Position numbers and translations under genes: made by a program. A model generated the notes under the pieces. That model saw only the letters and a list, made by a program, of their open reading frames with translations. It was not told the origin of the DNA and did not search any database. A stretch of 64,000 bases of DNA from the NCBI GenBank assembly GCA_014898415.1, contig RCTD01000027.1, positions 620,001-684,000 on the forward strand, written 5' to 3'. This DNA comes from Stromatinia cepivora (taxonomy: Eukaryota > Ascomycota > Leotiomycetes > Helotiales > Sclerotiniaceae). This document shows, one piece after another, positions 10,580-23,896 of this stretch (position 1 is the stretch's first letter; each line of letters starts with the position of its first letter).

Positions 10580-13500
10580 ATGGCAGCCATTGAGCCGGAA
10601 GGCTTCGCTTCGGTTGTTCGACATCACGAAGGGCATGGAACTGCACTTACACGAGCACTTTCAGCATCATCAGCATTTTCGGAGCGAAGAGGACAGAGGG
10701 CTTACGATGATTCCGACGAAGATGATAAGGACAAGCCAATAAGTCTGGCCGAAGATTGGAGCATGATGCCTGAGATTCAAGCTATGCGAAATCAAGAAGA
10801 AAAAGATCAAGTCAAGAGAAGAGATTTGGGTGTAACTTGGAAGAACTTGACGGTTAAGGGAATTGGAGCTGATGCAGCTATTAATGAGAACGTTCTATCC
10901 CAATTCAACATCCCGAAGATCTTCCAGGAAGGAAGGGCAAAGCTACCACTTAGGACCCTGGTCGATAATTCTCATGGATGTGTTAAACCTGGAGAGATGT
11001 TATTAGTTCTTGGAAGACCTGGAGCTGGATGCACGACTCTATTGAAGATGCTTGCCAATAACCGGTTGGGATATGCAGAGGTCACGGGCGATGTTCATTT
11101 TGGATCCTTGACTCATACCGAAGCACATCAATATCGAGGACAAATCGTCATGAATACCGAAGAAGAACTCTTCTTTCCTACGCTTACTGTTGGACAAACA
11201 ATCGACTTCGCAACGAGGATGAAGGTTCCACATAATTTACCTTCTAATACAACTACCCCAGAGGAATATCAACAAGCGAATCGAGATTTCTTACTGAAGA
11301 GTATGGGTATCTCACATACTCATGAGACTAAAGTGGGAAATGAGTACGTGAGAGGTGTTTCTGGTGGTGAGCGAAAACGTGTTTCTATTATTGAGATGCT
11401 TGCCACTAGGGGAAGTGTGATGTGTTGGGATAACTCAACAAGAGGTTTGGATGCAAGCACAGCTTTGGAATATACGAAAGCTATCCGGGCATTGACGGAT
11501 ATTTTTGGATTGGCCAGTATTATTACGTTGTATCAGGCTGGCAACGGTATCTATAACCTCTTCGACAAGGTTTTGGTTTTGGATGAAGGCAAGCAGATTT
11601 ATTATGGACCGATGAGACAAGCAAGGCCTTTTATGGAGGACTTGGGATTCATTTGCGATAATTCTGCTAATATTGCTGATTTCTTGACTGGTGTTACGGT
11701 ATGTTCTTTCTCCCTTTGGTACACACAATTTGCATACTGATCACATCTTACCACAGGTACCAACTGAGCGAAAAATCAGACCCGGCTTTCAAGATCGATT
11801 CCCCAGGACCGCCGACGAGATCCTCAAAGCATACAACGACAACCCCATCAAAGCCAAAATGGAATTAGAATACAACTATCCCACCACCGACGTCGCCAAA
11901 CAACGAACAATCGATTTCGCCCACTCGGTCCAACATGACAAGAGTCCCAAACTGGGCAAAGACTCTCCTCTCACCACCAGTTTCGTCACCCAAGTCAAAG
12001 CCTGCATCACCCGACAATATCAAATCATCTGGGGAGACAAAGCCACCTTTATCATCAAACAATTTGCCACCCTCGCCCAAGCCCTTATCGCCGGTTCACT
12101 CTTCTACAATTCCCCTGCCAACTCTGGTGGTCTTTTCCTCAAATCTGGTGCCCTTTTCTTCTCTCTCCTCTTCAACGCTCTTCTCGCCATGTCCGAAGTC
12201 ACCGATTCGTTTACCGGTCGTCCAATCCTCGCTAAACATAAAACCTTTGCCATGTATCATCCAGCTGCTTTTTGTATTGCTCAAATCGCGGCCGATATTC
12301 CGGTTCTCTTTGTACAGATATCGCATTTTTCACTCGTCGTGTATTTCATGGTGGGATTGAAACAAGAAGCCGGTGCCTTTTTCACTTATTGGGTCATCAT
12401 TTTTGCAGTGTCCATGTGTATGACGGCTTGCTTTCGAGCGATCGGTGCTGCGTTCTCGACTTTCGATGCGGCGAGTAAGGTGTCCGGTTTCTTGATTAGT
12501 GCCCTTGTTATGTATACGGGTTATATGATTCGCAAACCTGACATGCATCCTTGGTTCGTCTGGATTTATTGGATCGATCCCCTCGCATATGGATTTTCAG
12601 CTGTCCTCGCAAATGAGTTCAAAGGCACAACTATTCCCTGCGTCGCAAACAATTTGGTTCCAAATGGACCTGGATATACCGATATAGCACATCAAGCTTG
12701 TGCCGGTGTAGGAGGAGCCTTGCCAGGAGCTACCAGCGTCACTGGAGAACAATATCTCCATTCGCTCTCATACTCTTCGTCCAACATCTGGAGAAACTTT
12801 GGGATCGTCTGGGCCTTCTGGGTTTTATTCGTTGTAATTACCATTTACTGTACCAATAACTGGAGTGCCTCTGGAGGAAAATCGGGAGCTCTTTTGATTC
12901 CTAGAGAGAAGGCTAAGAAGACTACTGCTATTCTGAAGGCGGCTAAGGCAGGTGATGAGGAAGCGCAAGCTGTTGAAGGAAAAAGTCCAAAGAGTTCTCG
13001 TCCTACGTCTCAAGACACTAAGGTGGAAGGCGGAAGTGATGATCAATTAGTTCGCAACACCTCTGTTTTCACTTGGAAAAACCTCACGTATACCGTCAAG
13101 ACACCATCGGGCGATCGGGTTCTCCTCGATAATGTACAAGGATGGGTTAAACCCGGTATGTTGGGTGCACTCATGGGATCATCCGGAGCAGGAAAGACGA
13201 CACTTCTCGATGTACTCGCGCAACGCAAAACGGACGGGACAATCAAAGGATCTATTCTCGTTGATGGTCGACCCCTCTCTGTTTCTTTCCAACGTTCGGC
13301 TGGTTACTGTGAACAATTGGATGTACATGAACAATTTGCTACAGTACGTGAAGCATTAGAATTTTCCGCCCTTCTCAGACAACCGCGAACCACTCCGGAC
13401 GCCGAGAAATTAAAATATGTAGATACTATTGTCGATCTTTTGGAAATGCACGATATGGAGAATACATTGATTGGAACCACGGGAGCGGGATTGAGTGTCG

Positions 13501-14960
13501 AACAGCGAAAACGCTTGACAATTGGTGTGGAACTTGTTTCTAAACCATCGATTCTTATTTTCTTGGACGAACCGACTTCTGGTCTCGATGGACAAGCTGC
13601 TTTTAACACGGTACGATTCTTGAGAAAATTGGCAGATGCTGGTCAAGCTATTTTGGTTACTATTCATCAACCCTCCGCTCAACTCTTCGCTCAATTTGAT
13701 TCTCTCTTGCTCCTCGCCAAGGGAGGTAAAACCGTCTATTTTGGAGACATCGGTGAAGATTCAAAAACCATCAAGGAGTACTTCGCCCGCTACGATGCAG
13801 CCTGTCCTGAATCTTCCAACCCTGCTGAACACATGATCGACGTCGTTTCCGGTGCCCTAAGCAAAGGTAAAGACTGGAACGAAGTATGGCTCAACTCTCC
13901 CGAATACCAATACACCATCAAAGAGCTAGACCGCATAATCGACACTGCCGCCGCCGCACCACCGGGAACATCGGACGATGGATTCGAATTCGCAATGCCT
14001 ATTTGGCAACAAATCAAACTAGTCACTCATCGCATGAACGTTTCCATTTACCGCAACACGGATTACATCAACAATAAATTTGCATTGCACATTGGATCTG
14101 CTCTCTTCAACGGGTTCAGTTTCTGGATGATCAAAGATTCAGTCGGAGACCTCCAACTCCGCCTTTTCACCATCTTCAACTTTATTTTCGTCGCGCCGGG
14201 TGTGTTGGCACAACTGCAACCTCTCTTCATCGAACGAAGAGACATCTATGAAACACGCGAGAAGAAATCAAAAATGTATTCCTGGTGGGCCTTCGCAACC
14301 GGAAATGTCGTCTCCGAAGTCCCTTACCTGATTATCTGCGCCATTCTTTATTTCGTCTGTTGGTACTACACGGTTGGATTTCCCAGCGATAGCCACAAAG
14401 CCGGCTCTGTCCTTTTCGTCATGATCTGTTACGAATTCATCTACACGGGAATCGGACAATTTATTGCCGCCTACGCACCCAACGTGGTATTCGCTTCTCT
14501 CGTCAATCCACTCATCATCGGAACTCTCGTATCTTTCTGTGGTGTATTGGTACCCTATGCACAAATCACCGCGTTTTGGAGATACTGGATGTACTACCTC
14601 AATCCCTTCAACTATCTCATCGGTTCTCTCCTCGTCTTCACAACATGGGATAGCCCCGTCGTATGTCGCGAGTCGGAATTCGCCATCTTCAATCCGGTAA
14701 ATGGTACATGTGGCGAGTATTTAGCATCGTATCTTCAAGGATTTGGAGCGGCGGCCAATCTAATAAATCCTGATGCGACGAGTGGGTGTAAAGTTTGTGA
14801 GTATAAGATTGGGAAGGATCATTTGCAAGGTCTCAATTTGAAAAACTATGGGTATGGATGGAGGGATGCGGGAATTTGTGCGTTATATGTTTTTAGTGGG
14901 TATGCGTTGGTGTTTTTGTTGATGAAGATGAGGACGAAGAAGACTAAAGGGGCTGAGTAG
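10580..14960 (+). CDS. atrB: PDR-type ABC-G multidrug efflux transporter (AtrB/Snq2-like)
   Basis: Two exons (10580-11698, 11757-14960) flank a 58-nt intron; the product is 1440 aa. The start is the ATG at 10580, with no nearer in-frame ATG upstream. The order is NBD-TMD-NBD-TMD, the full-size fungal pleiotropic drug resistance layout in the plasma membrane. NBD1 near residue 145 has GRPGAGCTT, the degenerate Cys-type Walker A usual for fungal PDR, with [10 protein letters not shown] near 260 and [13 protein letters not shown] near 283. NBD2 has the canonical GSSGAGKTT near 846, [12 protein letters not shown] as signature and [12 protein letters not shown] near 973. Hydrophobic clusters lie at about 470-780 and 1110-1435. 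[17 protein letters not shown] and the length fit the AtrB/Snq2 group, known for exporting fungicides and plant defence compounds. The symbol is a family-level assignment; the individual orthologue would need a tree. Confidence 0.93.
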
Positions 14961-15383
14961 ATGTTGTTGATGAGGAATGAGCATGAGTGGATGAGTCCAT
15001 TCTCACGTGTGAAATAGAAGGAAGTGAGAATAATTCCTTAAATTTCCGTTACGGTTAATAGATGTTATAGATGGGAAGGAGTTTAGGTTGTTTATATCAT
15101 CTTGTGTTTATAGATTGATACTATTTGTGTTGGTGTGGCTTTAATTTGCTTTGGGGTAGATAATTAGATTACACTATAGTTGTATATCATTTGGGTACTT
15201 AGATTACCCCCTTTAACATTTACATTCTCATTAGAGAGGCAGAATATACTTTTCTTCTCCTCCATTGTTTCATAATTTTGACTAATTGTAACGTTGTGAT
15301 TTTCTTGTTTGTAGGGATATTTGGCGATAACATCTCTCATTTATATATCTTTATGTTTCATTTTTTCTTTATTTATCTATCTA

Positions 15384-15485
15384 TCCTCTTCCCCCCTTCC
15401 CCCCCCTCTCCTTCCCTTCCCTTCCCTTCCTTCCCTTCCCTTCCCTTCCCTTTCCTTTCCTTTCCTTTCCTTTCCTTTCCTTTCC
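15384..15485. repeat. 102-nt homopyrimidine tract (TTCCC/TTTCC-type)
   Basis: Bases from 15384 to 15485 are only C and T on the plus strand. They change from C-rich blocks through CTTCC and TTCCC repeats to TTTCC repeats. It directly abuts the CCAACT hexamer array. Confidence 0.9.
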
Positions 15486-15488
15486 AGC

Positions 15489-15610
15489 CCAACTCCAACT
15501 CCAACTCCAACTCCAACTCCAACTCCAACTCCAACTCCAACTCCAACTCCAACTCCAACTCCAACTCCAACTCCAACTCCAACTCCAACTCCAACTCCAA
15601 CTCCAACTCC
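15489..15610. repeat. Perfect hexanucleotide microsatellite (CCAACT)~20
   Basis: About 20 uninterrupted copies of CCAACT. Because the unit is a multiple of three, all frames stay open and give PT, SN, EL or WS dipeptide runs, which are not genes. Confidence 0.95.
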
Positions 15611-16272
15611 CCCTCCCCCCCAAAAAACAACATCCGAATTTTCAAAATCAAATCATGTCACATCATCTCACCTCACCTAAACACACACAAAATACTAAAC
15701 TTTAATTACTTATCCTTCAAATAATTTCCACCACCCCCACATTCAAATACTTTTCAGCAGAAAACCCATAAGAATCCACATGGTATATATATATGTAATA
15801 TATAATATGTATATTGGGTATTCGCAATACTATATCTATTCTGCTCAATACTAATCACCGGGACTACTACTCAGTAATCCATACAAAAAGCACCTCTTCT
15901 TTATCCACTGCTCCATCCCCCCCCTTCCCCTCCACTTCCCCAATCCCAACCTGTAAAACTCAGCCTAGTTCATCCCAATCTAATCCAATGTAGCGTAAGC
16001 AATGCTTTCCATCCTCAAAATTTCCTTCCGAACCATCTAAATACAACCATTTTGTAAAATACCATATATGCACGCAAAACCGTTATTTTTTATTTCCATA
16101 CCTCAATTCAATTTTGAAGCCAGACCATAACTCCCCCAAAAACACATCAAACCAAATAACACCATGCTCAAGACTTTAGAAAAAGTAAAATAGTCATGAA
16201 CACCTCAATGTATCACTATCTCTCGATATACTCTTGATTTGACATCCTCAGTCAATGGTGAAGTTCGCACTC

Positions 16273-19200
16273 TTAACGTTTCCGCTGTTTCTTCGCCGCC
16301 TCACTCCTAGTTTGTCTTTCTTCCTCAATCGCCGGGGGCAAAATAGGAGCCGCTTTCTTAGCTGGCTTACGATTTCGTGGTTGATCTGAATGTAAGTGAC
16401 CCAATTCATCAATCGCTGTATTGTTACGCCAAGACAAACATCGATGAGCTGTATGATCAACATGAGGTTGTTGTTTTCCACGAGTTGACATTCGTTTGTG
16501 ACTTGAATCAACACTCTTTTCATCGCTAGGGTTAAGGTATTCCTTGCGCTTTTCCATATGAGTGATGATCTTTTCCTTGTAAAGTTGAAGTTCTTTTCGG
16601 AGCTTCAACTCGTTATTACCACGGGCATCGAGCCAATTGAGTAAACCCTCAACTGAGTCAGGATCTTCATAGTATCCCCATTGATGAGCATTGAATACAT
16701 GAGTATTTCCTTCTTCCATAACCTTCCGTTCCGGTACGGTCATATTGAATTTATATCGATATTCATCTTGCCATTCAGGTCGCATTTCGATGAAACCTTC
16801 ACGCTCAAGATCATCTGGTCCTTGAACCCAGATACATCCGTTGGCATATCCAGCATCAGCAGTAGAGCTTGTAGGAAGACCACTGTATGGCATACCATTG
16901 CGTTCAAACCAATAATAGCGATTCCAAAATCGATCCTTACCAAGTACACGAGTACGAGGACAATCGGCCTCTCGAAGATCATTGTCAAGTATGGCAATTT
17001 CCTCCTCGCACTCCTTAATCTTATCTTGCAATTTTTGAATGTCTTTGAGAACCTTTGTGAGTGCCTTAGATTGTTTCGGCACCTTAGGTTCTGCCTCTGC
17101 TTTTGCTTTTTTCTCCTGTTCAGCTTCACGCTTGCGCTTTCGCTCTGCTGCTCGATCGAGTCCACGACGTAGTGATCGAGTTGGAGGAGCCTCTTCATCT
17201 GAATCCATAATTTCATCACCATGAGAATCTTGAACCTCTTCCTCGACGTCGTGCATAGTCACATCTCCATTAACACTAGCTGAAGCTTCTTTCTCCACAG
17301 CCTTCTCTACAGCTGGCGCAGGACTTGGCTCAGGCGGTGGTTCAAGTGCTTTGCGCGTTTCGTTGAGTTTCTTAAGAGCATCGTGTCTAATTCAATTAGC
17401 GATTTTTCAAGAAGATATTGAAAACACTTACGCATCCTTCTTAGTGCGCTGGAACTGGATCTTTTCCTTTCGAAGCATCGTCATATGTTCACTACTTTCT
17501 TCCATGTACCCACGAATTGCTTTGGTTTCCGCAGTAAGCATGCAGATAATTTGGAGGGCCTTGATACGAAGGTTGACGTCAAGTTTGGCATATTGTAGAC
17601 GAGCAGTCTCTTGTGTTGGCTCCATGTCTAGAGGGGCGAGTTGAACAAGGAGTGCTTCACAATCGGCAAAATGCCTCTCATCTTTCGAAAGTTGATGTAA
17701 CAGGCCAACCATGATAGCTTCCCAGCCACCATTCTTGAAGTCACGCTTTCTTAATTTCTCGATCCATTCAATGCTATCTTCCATCTCGGCTGCGCGATGA
17801 GTATTTACCGGTCCAGCTGGTTCTTCCGGAGGTTGTTCGGCTGCCTTTAGTAAAGCTTCTGCCTCGGCTTTTGCCAGACTACTTCTAGTGGCGCGCCCCT
17901 TAGGTCTTGGCTCTGGTTCTGGTGTAGGTGTTGGCACAGCGCTGGCCTCAATAGAATCTTCTTCCTCATCATCTGAATCTTCCATTTCAGGTAGTTGAAC
18001 CTGTAGCTTTCCATCATCGGCTTCCGAATTTACCAAAATTTTCAAAACCGCGCAATGAATTTCCACGAATAACTCGCAATCTACATCTTCGGATGTAAAT
18101 TGTAATGCTTCAACGAAGTCATCAAAAGTGAATGAATCCAATTTGAAGATTTGACAATAGACATTTAAAGTGTCCCATGTTTCCAGTATTTGGCCAATAG
18201 ATGACATATGAATGCCATTACCCTCGGCGCTTGGTCTTCCAAAGATCATAGGATTATCTTGCGAAAAGTACTTAAGGTCGGGTCGTTTCGGTCCATCAAC
18301 TCTAGGGGCCACTTCCAAATCCTCAATTGGGTATTTGATAGGTGGTGGTGGAGGAGGAGCGGGAGGAAGGGATGCAAGAGGCGCAAACGCGAAGGTAGAG
18401 TTGTGGAAGTTTTGGAAGTGAGGTCCCACTTGTTGTGGTGGACCATTGGCTTGAAAGGTGTGAGACATGAAGGGAGGAGCATGGGGATGAGAATCGAATG
18501 GAATTTGAGGAGGGGGTTGAAAGTGGGGATGAGGATGGGGAGGAGGAGGGAAATGTGTAGGAATAAAATTCAAAGGAGCAGGGTCTAAAGATGGCTGCTG
18601 CTTACTCTTTGCCAGTTGGGACTGTTGCTGCTTGCTCTTATGGCTCTTGGGTGCTGGCTTCAACTCCGGGAGTCTAGCTTGTGGTCCATTTCCTCCGTGA
18701 AAGCTACCAACCATACCATCAAAATCAGTCGCTCCGATCTTTTTTTGAGATTGGTTTTGTTTTCTCTCCGCTGCTTTACTCTCATATCGAAGATGCGGAG
18801 GAACTCTGATGTCGATGTTATAAATGGCGGCCACGTCATGCTTCACCAACCAAGGCGCACCGGTCCATGCCTCTCTCGTAACAGTTTTCTTAATAAAAGA
18901 CCGCAGAACTTGTTTTGTGAATATCTTCCGGTCACGAGTAATATGAGCGTCGTCCACCACCGCCTCTTCGTTTGGTCGACCATCCAGACTAACAAAATAT
19001 CTCGAGAAAGGTGCGCTTAATGTGCCATCTGGCAGAACTTTGCTTCCAAAATGCGTTTTCTCTCTTACGGTACCAGTAAGTCGATCGCCTGTAACCACAT
19101 GAACTGTGACAACCTCGCCAGGATAATAATCGGACCTAAACTCTTCAAAAATCGTGTCCACCAAGGTATCGATTCGAGAAATGGTTTGGAATTGTACTCG

Positions 19201-19767
19201 TCTTAGAATTGGCTGTTTCAATGCGTTCGGGAATGCCTCTTCGACCTCTTGTGCGCCTGCCAACTATGTAATAGGTTAGCCTCCCCCCTCATTAGGCCGA
19301 TGCGACTCAAAGAATTCCCATACCTCACTCTTAAGTGCCTCGAAGAATGATAAACCAGAATGACCTGAAATTTGGCAAATGAATCGACGCTAAAATGGTT
19401 AGTAAATATCGCGAGCTAGCTGTTGTTGGGAAAGTTCCGAACCTGTTTGTAAAAATCCATTCTGTTTCTGTTAGCGTGTTCCACTAGGGGTCGACAGTGA
19501 GGGGCAAAAAAGTTAAACTTACCGGTTTAAGTAATCTTCATAGTCCAAGAAATACTCCCCAGTAGCAGGAATCACCCAAACCTAAGACTTTTGTTAGTCA
19601 TTGTACGTGGTAATAGAACTTCAGGTGAATGAAGTTCATACCTCTGTGTCTTCATTCTCAATCTCCGGCTTTGGTGCATATTGTACTGGCTTCCTCTTAA
19701 AGAGAACCTGAAGAGTTTAGTTATATTTGTATAAGTCTCGAGGAGACCGAAAGGAACAGCTTACCAT
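16273..19767 (-). CDS. ITC1: ISW2-complex subunit Itc1 (WAC/DDT/WHIM protein)
   Basis: Seven exons from the minus strand: 19767-19765 (only the ATG), 19707-19642, 19581-19523, 19461-19443, 19389-19324, 19263-17432 and 17386-16273. Phases close for 1052 aa. The N-terminal WAC/Acf1 region (residues ~22-130) reads WVIPATGEYFLDYEDYLNR and later RVQFQTISRIDTLVDTIFEE. A DDT domain follows near 417-480 (IGQILETWDTLNVYCQIF). A WHIM1 motif lies near 610 and a WHIM2/WSD motif near 830 (LGKDRFWNRYYWFERNG). Between them are Pro-rich low-complexity and acidic stretches, with a Lys/Glu-rich coiled segment near 770. In yeast, Itc1 partners the Isw2 ATPase to slide nucleosomes for repression. The exon boundaries at the N-terminus rebuild the conserved WAC domain, which strongly supports the unusual first intron directly after ATG. 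Confidence 0.9.
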
Positions 19768-21830
19768 TGTGGGAGTTAGTTATTGTCAAAGAGCCTTGAC
19801 CATGTAGAAGGTCCTAAGGAGAAAGAATGTTAGTATTTGATATATACCCCTCCATAGAGCAAGTAAGATGGTTTGCGCCAAATTGCCGTGAGGGTTGAAA
19901 AGTTTAAAAAGTTGGTGGTGAATTGATCTGACAGTGACGTGGAGTTTGAGTGTTGTAGAAAGGCTAGCTGTAATTGCCCTTTCACAGCTTGGGTGGTATT
20001 TGTGGAAGTATATCAATCTCTAAACTTACAGATATAGCTCTAGACGCGTCCGGGGGCTCGGTACGTGTTGAAGAAATCCTACAAACTTGTAGAATAGATG
20101 TGGTGAGTTGATGGTTGATGAAATTTGTTGATTGTTACGCGTTGTAAGAGTTAACAAGAGGAGGAAGAAGAAGTGGATTTGGAAAAGAAGAACGAATATG
20201 AGAAAAGGTCGGGAGGATGTGTTAGCGTAGCGTATGACAAGGATGCGGGCTAGTGAGAACGGAGACCGATTCGAGAACTTGCGACCCATAGCCGTATACA
20301 TTTCTATCAAGAGATATAGAATTTATAAAATTCATGAACTAAACAACTTTCTTATGCTCAATATGTAGCCAGAGATGAGCTCTACGATATGAATGTATGT
20401 TTATACAATTAACTTCCGATTTGACCAAATAACCCCGAGTATATGATTTTTAGAAAATATCTTTAACTAATAGCCGCTTCTCATGAAATGCTCCTCGAAT
20501 TCAGGCCTACTTGCCAAGGACTCGGGAAGTGCTTAAATGTCCTCGGATGTATTTATTCCTCTCTATTATTGATTTTCCCCGAGTCCTTGAAGGTAATATT
20601 GACTTGTTCAAGCTGTATTTGGGTATTATGTGGTGAATAGTGGTTTGTTGACATCGGATAGAGGGTTTTCTCCAGATTCAGGGGTGATGAAGGGGAACGT
20701 TGAAGATACTTTGAAATCATGAATGATTCTTGGAAATAGTTACTCGTAATGATGTTGTCGCTGCTGATATTTACCATTGAATGAATCATGACTGATCATT
20801 CTACTTCGGAGTCTCACAACACAAAACTTTTGCAGAGGAAAATCCGGGCGGATGCCATCGTTGGCAATTGACAAAAGGGGTTTAGCGTTCCCGCTAAGCC
20901 AGCCGATTCTTTTAAACAACCCAACCTCAACTCCCGAGCTTTGTCCTGTGAAGACCCTACCAAAGCCCTGAAGAAGTAAGGCTTGATTAATTCTCACATT
21001 ATCATCAGGATTGGATGAAATAATTGAACTTCACGATAAATTTGTATGAGAACATCAATATCTCTTACTTTTTATATAAATAGGGGGGTCAATACCCCTG
21101 CAAATTACAGTTCATGACGTTGATATTGATGTGATGCTATGTTCTCCCTGAAGGAACTGCTCTTGATCTCCCCACTTTCTCCTTCCTTGAATGAGATGCA
21201 CATCATCATTATTACAACTTTCACTCTATACAGCAAATACAGCGAAATGCAGTAGTCAATTTCTCCAAAAGTTAGGCCTTTCAAATCGTTTGGATTCGCT
21301 TCCTTCTTGACCACGTCCCGAGTTCCCTAGATATTTTTCCATACGATTACCATTGCAAATCCCGTCATGTTCAATATTTCGAACCCCACTGTGTATCAGA
21401 CCGCCATAATGACCACTCTGATATACAATACCGGTATTCTAATCGCCACCCCAATAGCTCGTAGTGGCATATACTTACCCCCCCCCCCCTTTAACTTTGG
21501 GGTCGATTAGTTTGGTGAATAACCACAAATGCCCTTTCCCCCCACCACCCTAAGATCCCCGGACATCAGCCCAAAATAATGTATGGAGGACCAATCTGCT
21601 TTTCCTAGTCATCTTTCGGTTTAGAATCTCTACAAGCACAGCGAGATTTGTCGTATAGAGTAAATCTTGCCCCTTAAACTGGCTTATGCAGTTGTGGGAA
21701 ATACTGTTCAATATTGACCGTCCAAAAGTATGCTCGCAAATGCTATTCAAGAACGCTTGCTGCACTATCAATGAAGTCTTAATTTGACTACAGGGCTCCT
21801 TAGAAACAAAATGGGTATCATTGACTACTC
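19768..21830. other. Intergenic, upstream of ITC1 and downstream of ALG8
   Basis: No gene is supported. A minus-strand frame 20740-20997 (85 codons) is open but matches nothing I recognise and has no clear splice partners. There is a 12-C run at 21478-21489. The part next to ITC1 (to about 20300) is probably its promoter and leader. Confidence 0.4.
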
Positions 21831-23541
21831 TTAACTTTCAAAATATACTATCAAAAATCCTATCCAGCTTCCCACAACTCCGATTGCTGAGTATGAGCTC
21901 GTGAACATCAACGGCAAAAACTCCAACTTATTCCCGCAGATAACTTGATGCACCAGCGAGCAATAAAGTATCAGAGGGATGCTGACTGCAATGTAAAGTG
22001 TACTAAATCTATCAAGCAAGAATATTCTTGATTTTGACGCTGGTGCCAGGCGATCAAAGGCAAGGAGGAACAAAACAAGCCAGAAAATGGTATACACAGT
22101 TTTGATAGGGAATTCCGCTGCTGTGAAAAGCAAAGGGAATAAAGAAACATGACCAGCTACAGCTAATGGTCGAAATGCCCCAAGGAATCGACGGTCCTTC
22201 AAAGCAATCAGGCTGAATGGTATGATGACCAGAAGAATTGCTTTTTCGTGGACATGCCAGCTAAAAAGAAATGAGGAATAAGCACAAAGTGTTACACCCC
22301 CGATGAAGTTGTCCCATGTAGGACTCTTGTAGAGCTTAAACAATGGAATGAAATCGAAGATGGCTGTCAAAGCGAAAGTCATGCCTTTGGTGATTTCGGG
22401 CAACACGGCGAAGGAAGTATTTCCAACGAGACCACGAGTCACGCTGTTGACAGCCGTTTGGTCAACAGCGAGGCCGAGTTTAGGGGCGACTGTACGTGTG
22501 TTAGTTACCAAATTAAGAGTACAGAACCTTGAATTCGAGTAGCCGAAGGCTCTATTTGGGTGAAGAAAGACTTACCGGAAATCAAAACTCGATCAGTGAA
22601 GGAATACATAGCCCAGATATTTGGAGCCCAATAAGCATGACAAAGACCTCTTCCAAAGGGGAAAAGTCTACTCATAATCTGGGGGATTTGATCAAAATAA
22701 ATGAAAGGCCCAAATGCAGCTCCGAAGACTGCTGCAATACTAATTCCCAGTTTAATAGCATTCCCAAACTTTATATCAAAAGGACGTTTAGGTCCAAATT
22801 TGGACCCAAGACAGTATCCCGATAATAAAAAGACAAAATATGCTGGCGCAAGATAGAGGTATATATGTTTGAGGCAAAGCAATATTGCGAATAGTATACC
22901 ACTTGCTAGCTTGGTTCCCTCATTTCTAGCCATAACTAAGGATAATATGAGGAGACCGTACATAAAACCATTATACTGGAAGTGTATATGATCGATAATA
23001 AGTAAACCAGGTGAAAGTAGGATCGAAAGAGCCGCTGCTTGCGAAGGACGTTTTAAATCGGCGGGGGCAGTTTTCACAAAGCTTGATAATGTTAGTACCA
23101 TAATAACCAGAGATTCATCAGCACTTACAGATGAAGCACATGTACCAAAACTAGTTCGGTAGCAATAACACTTGCGCGTTGAAAGTAGATGGTCTGCCAA
23201 CTCCTGTATTCCAAATTTTTGACCATCAACATCAATGGATCAATCCATTCTGCGAACTTTGATAGGAATAATTCGAAATATGCGAAGAAGGGTGGATAAT
23301 CGAGAGTCCATTCTGAAGTCTTTTCGATATACCATTCATTTAATGGTAAACTATTCGTGATCGCGAGCCAATTTCTATGAACCTCAAAGTCTGTGGATTT
23401 GCTACAATATCAATTAGGATCATAGGATATCCATTTGGTGAGGGGGAGAATAGAGATAACTGACTATGCGGGAAACAATAATATTTTAAAAGCTGTAGCT
23501 ACAACTGCACATTGTGCAATTGAAGGATATATTTCTGCCAT
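21831..23541 (-). CDS. ALG8: Dolichyl-P-Glc:Glc1Man9GlcNAc2-PP-dolichol alpha-1,3-glucosyltransferase
   Basis: Four exons from the minus strand: 23541-23465, 23401-23129, 23081-22576 and 22489-21831. The product is 504 aa, a normal length for ALG8. It is an ER multi-pass GT57 enzyme adding the second glucose to the lipid-linked oligosaccharide before transfer to protein. Family marks are [19 protein letters not shown] with the luminal acidic residues used in catalysis, [28 protein letters not shown] and [19 protein letters not shown]. The [11 protein letters not shown] block favours ALG8 over ALG6. The first intron has a slightly unusual GTCAGT donor, but the junction restores the invariant [10 protein letters not shown] block. 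It is divergently arranged with a small membrane-protein gene 355 bp away. Confidence 0.93.
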
Positions 23542-23896
23542 CTAGACATACCCAAGTTAAAGGTTTAGGTTACTCGAAATTGTTTTGGTATGAATTGATT
23601 ATCAGTTTGAATAAATGAAATAGAATTGTGGTCTCAAAATGAACAAATTGTGAAGTAACTCGATAGTAACCTTAAAGTTCCACCACAACTCACGGAATTT
23701 ATAAACACCGACATTTCTTGCAGCATCGTCGTAGGTAAGCAGGGAAGCAGCCCACCAACAAGGATAATAGAAACATCAGAAACATTACTCTAGAAATACG
23801 AAATAACCCATAGAAAGCTTCCATCCGTGAAAAGACTTCTAAACCAAACCAAACCAAACCAACCCAAAAAAAAAATAAACAACTCCCCACCGCGAT
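23542..23896. promoter_or_regulatory. Putative bidirectional promoter between ALG8 and the 69-aa gene
   Basis: This 355-bp gap separates two divergent start codons. It contains the motif CCAAACCAAACCAAACCAA (near 23843), followed by an A-run and CCCAC just before the plus-strand ATG. No TATA box is obvious. Shared use is inferred from geometry only. Confidence 0.35.

Larger units (their letters stand above)
14961..16272. other. Convergent 3' intergenic region with large simple repeats
   Basis: It lies between two convergent genes. It holds a pure pyrimidine tract followed by a long hexamer array (listed separately), then AT-rich DNA with a short (TA)n stretch near 15785. No gene is supported; the long ORFs across the repeat are artefacts of 3n periodicity. 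Confidence 0.7.

Noticed and set aside
11935..12360. 141-codon plus-strand ORF within the ABC transporter
   Set aside because: It is an alternative frame inside a well-supported transporter exon.
15278..15724. Long ORFs on both strands encoding SN, PT, EL and WS dipeptide repeats
   Set aside because: They are by-products of the CCAACT hexamer array; a 6-bp unit keeps every frame open.
20740..20997. 85-codon minus-strand ORF upstream of ITC1
   Set aside because: Not listed as a gene: no recognisable family, no splice partners and no promoter signal. It was only noted in the gap entry.
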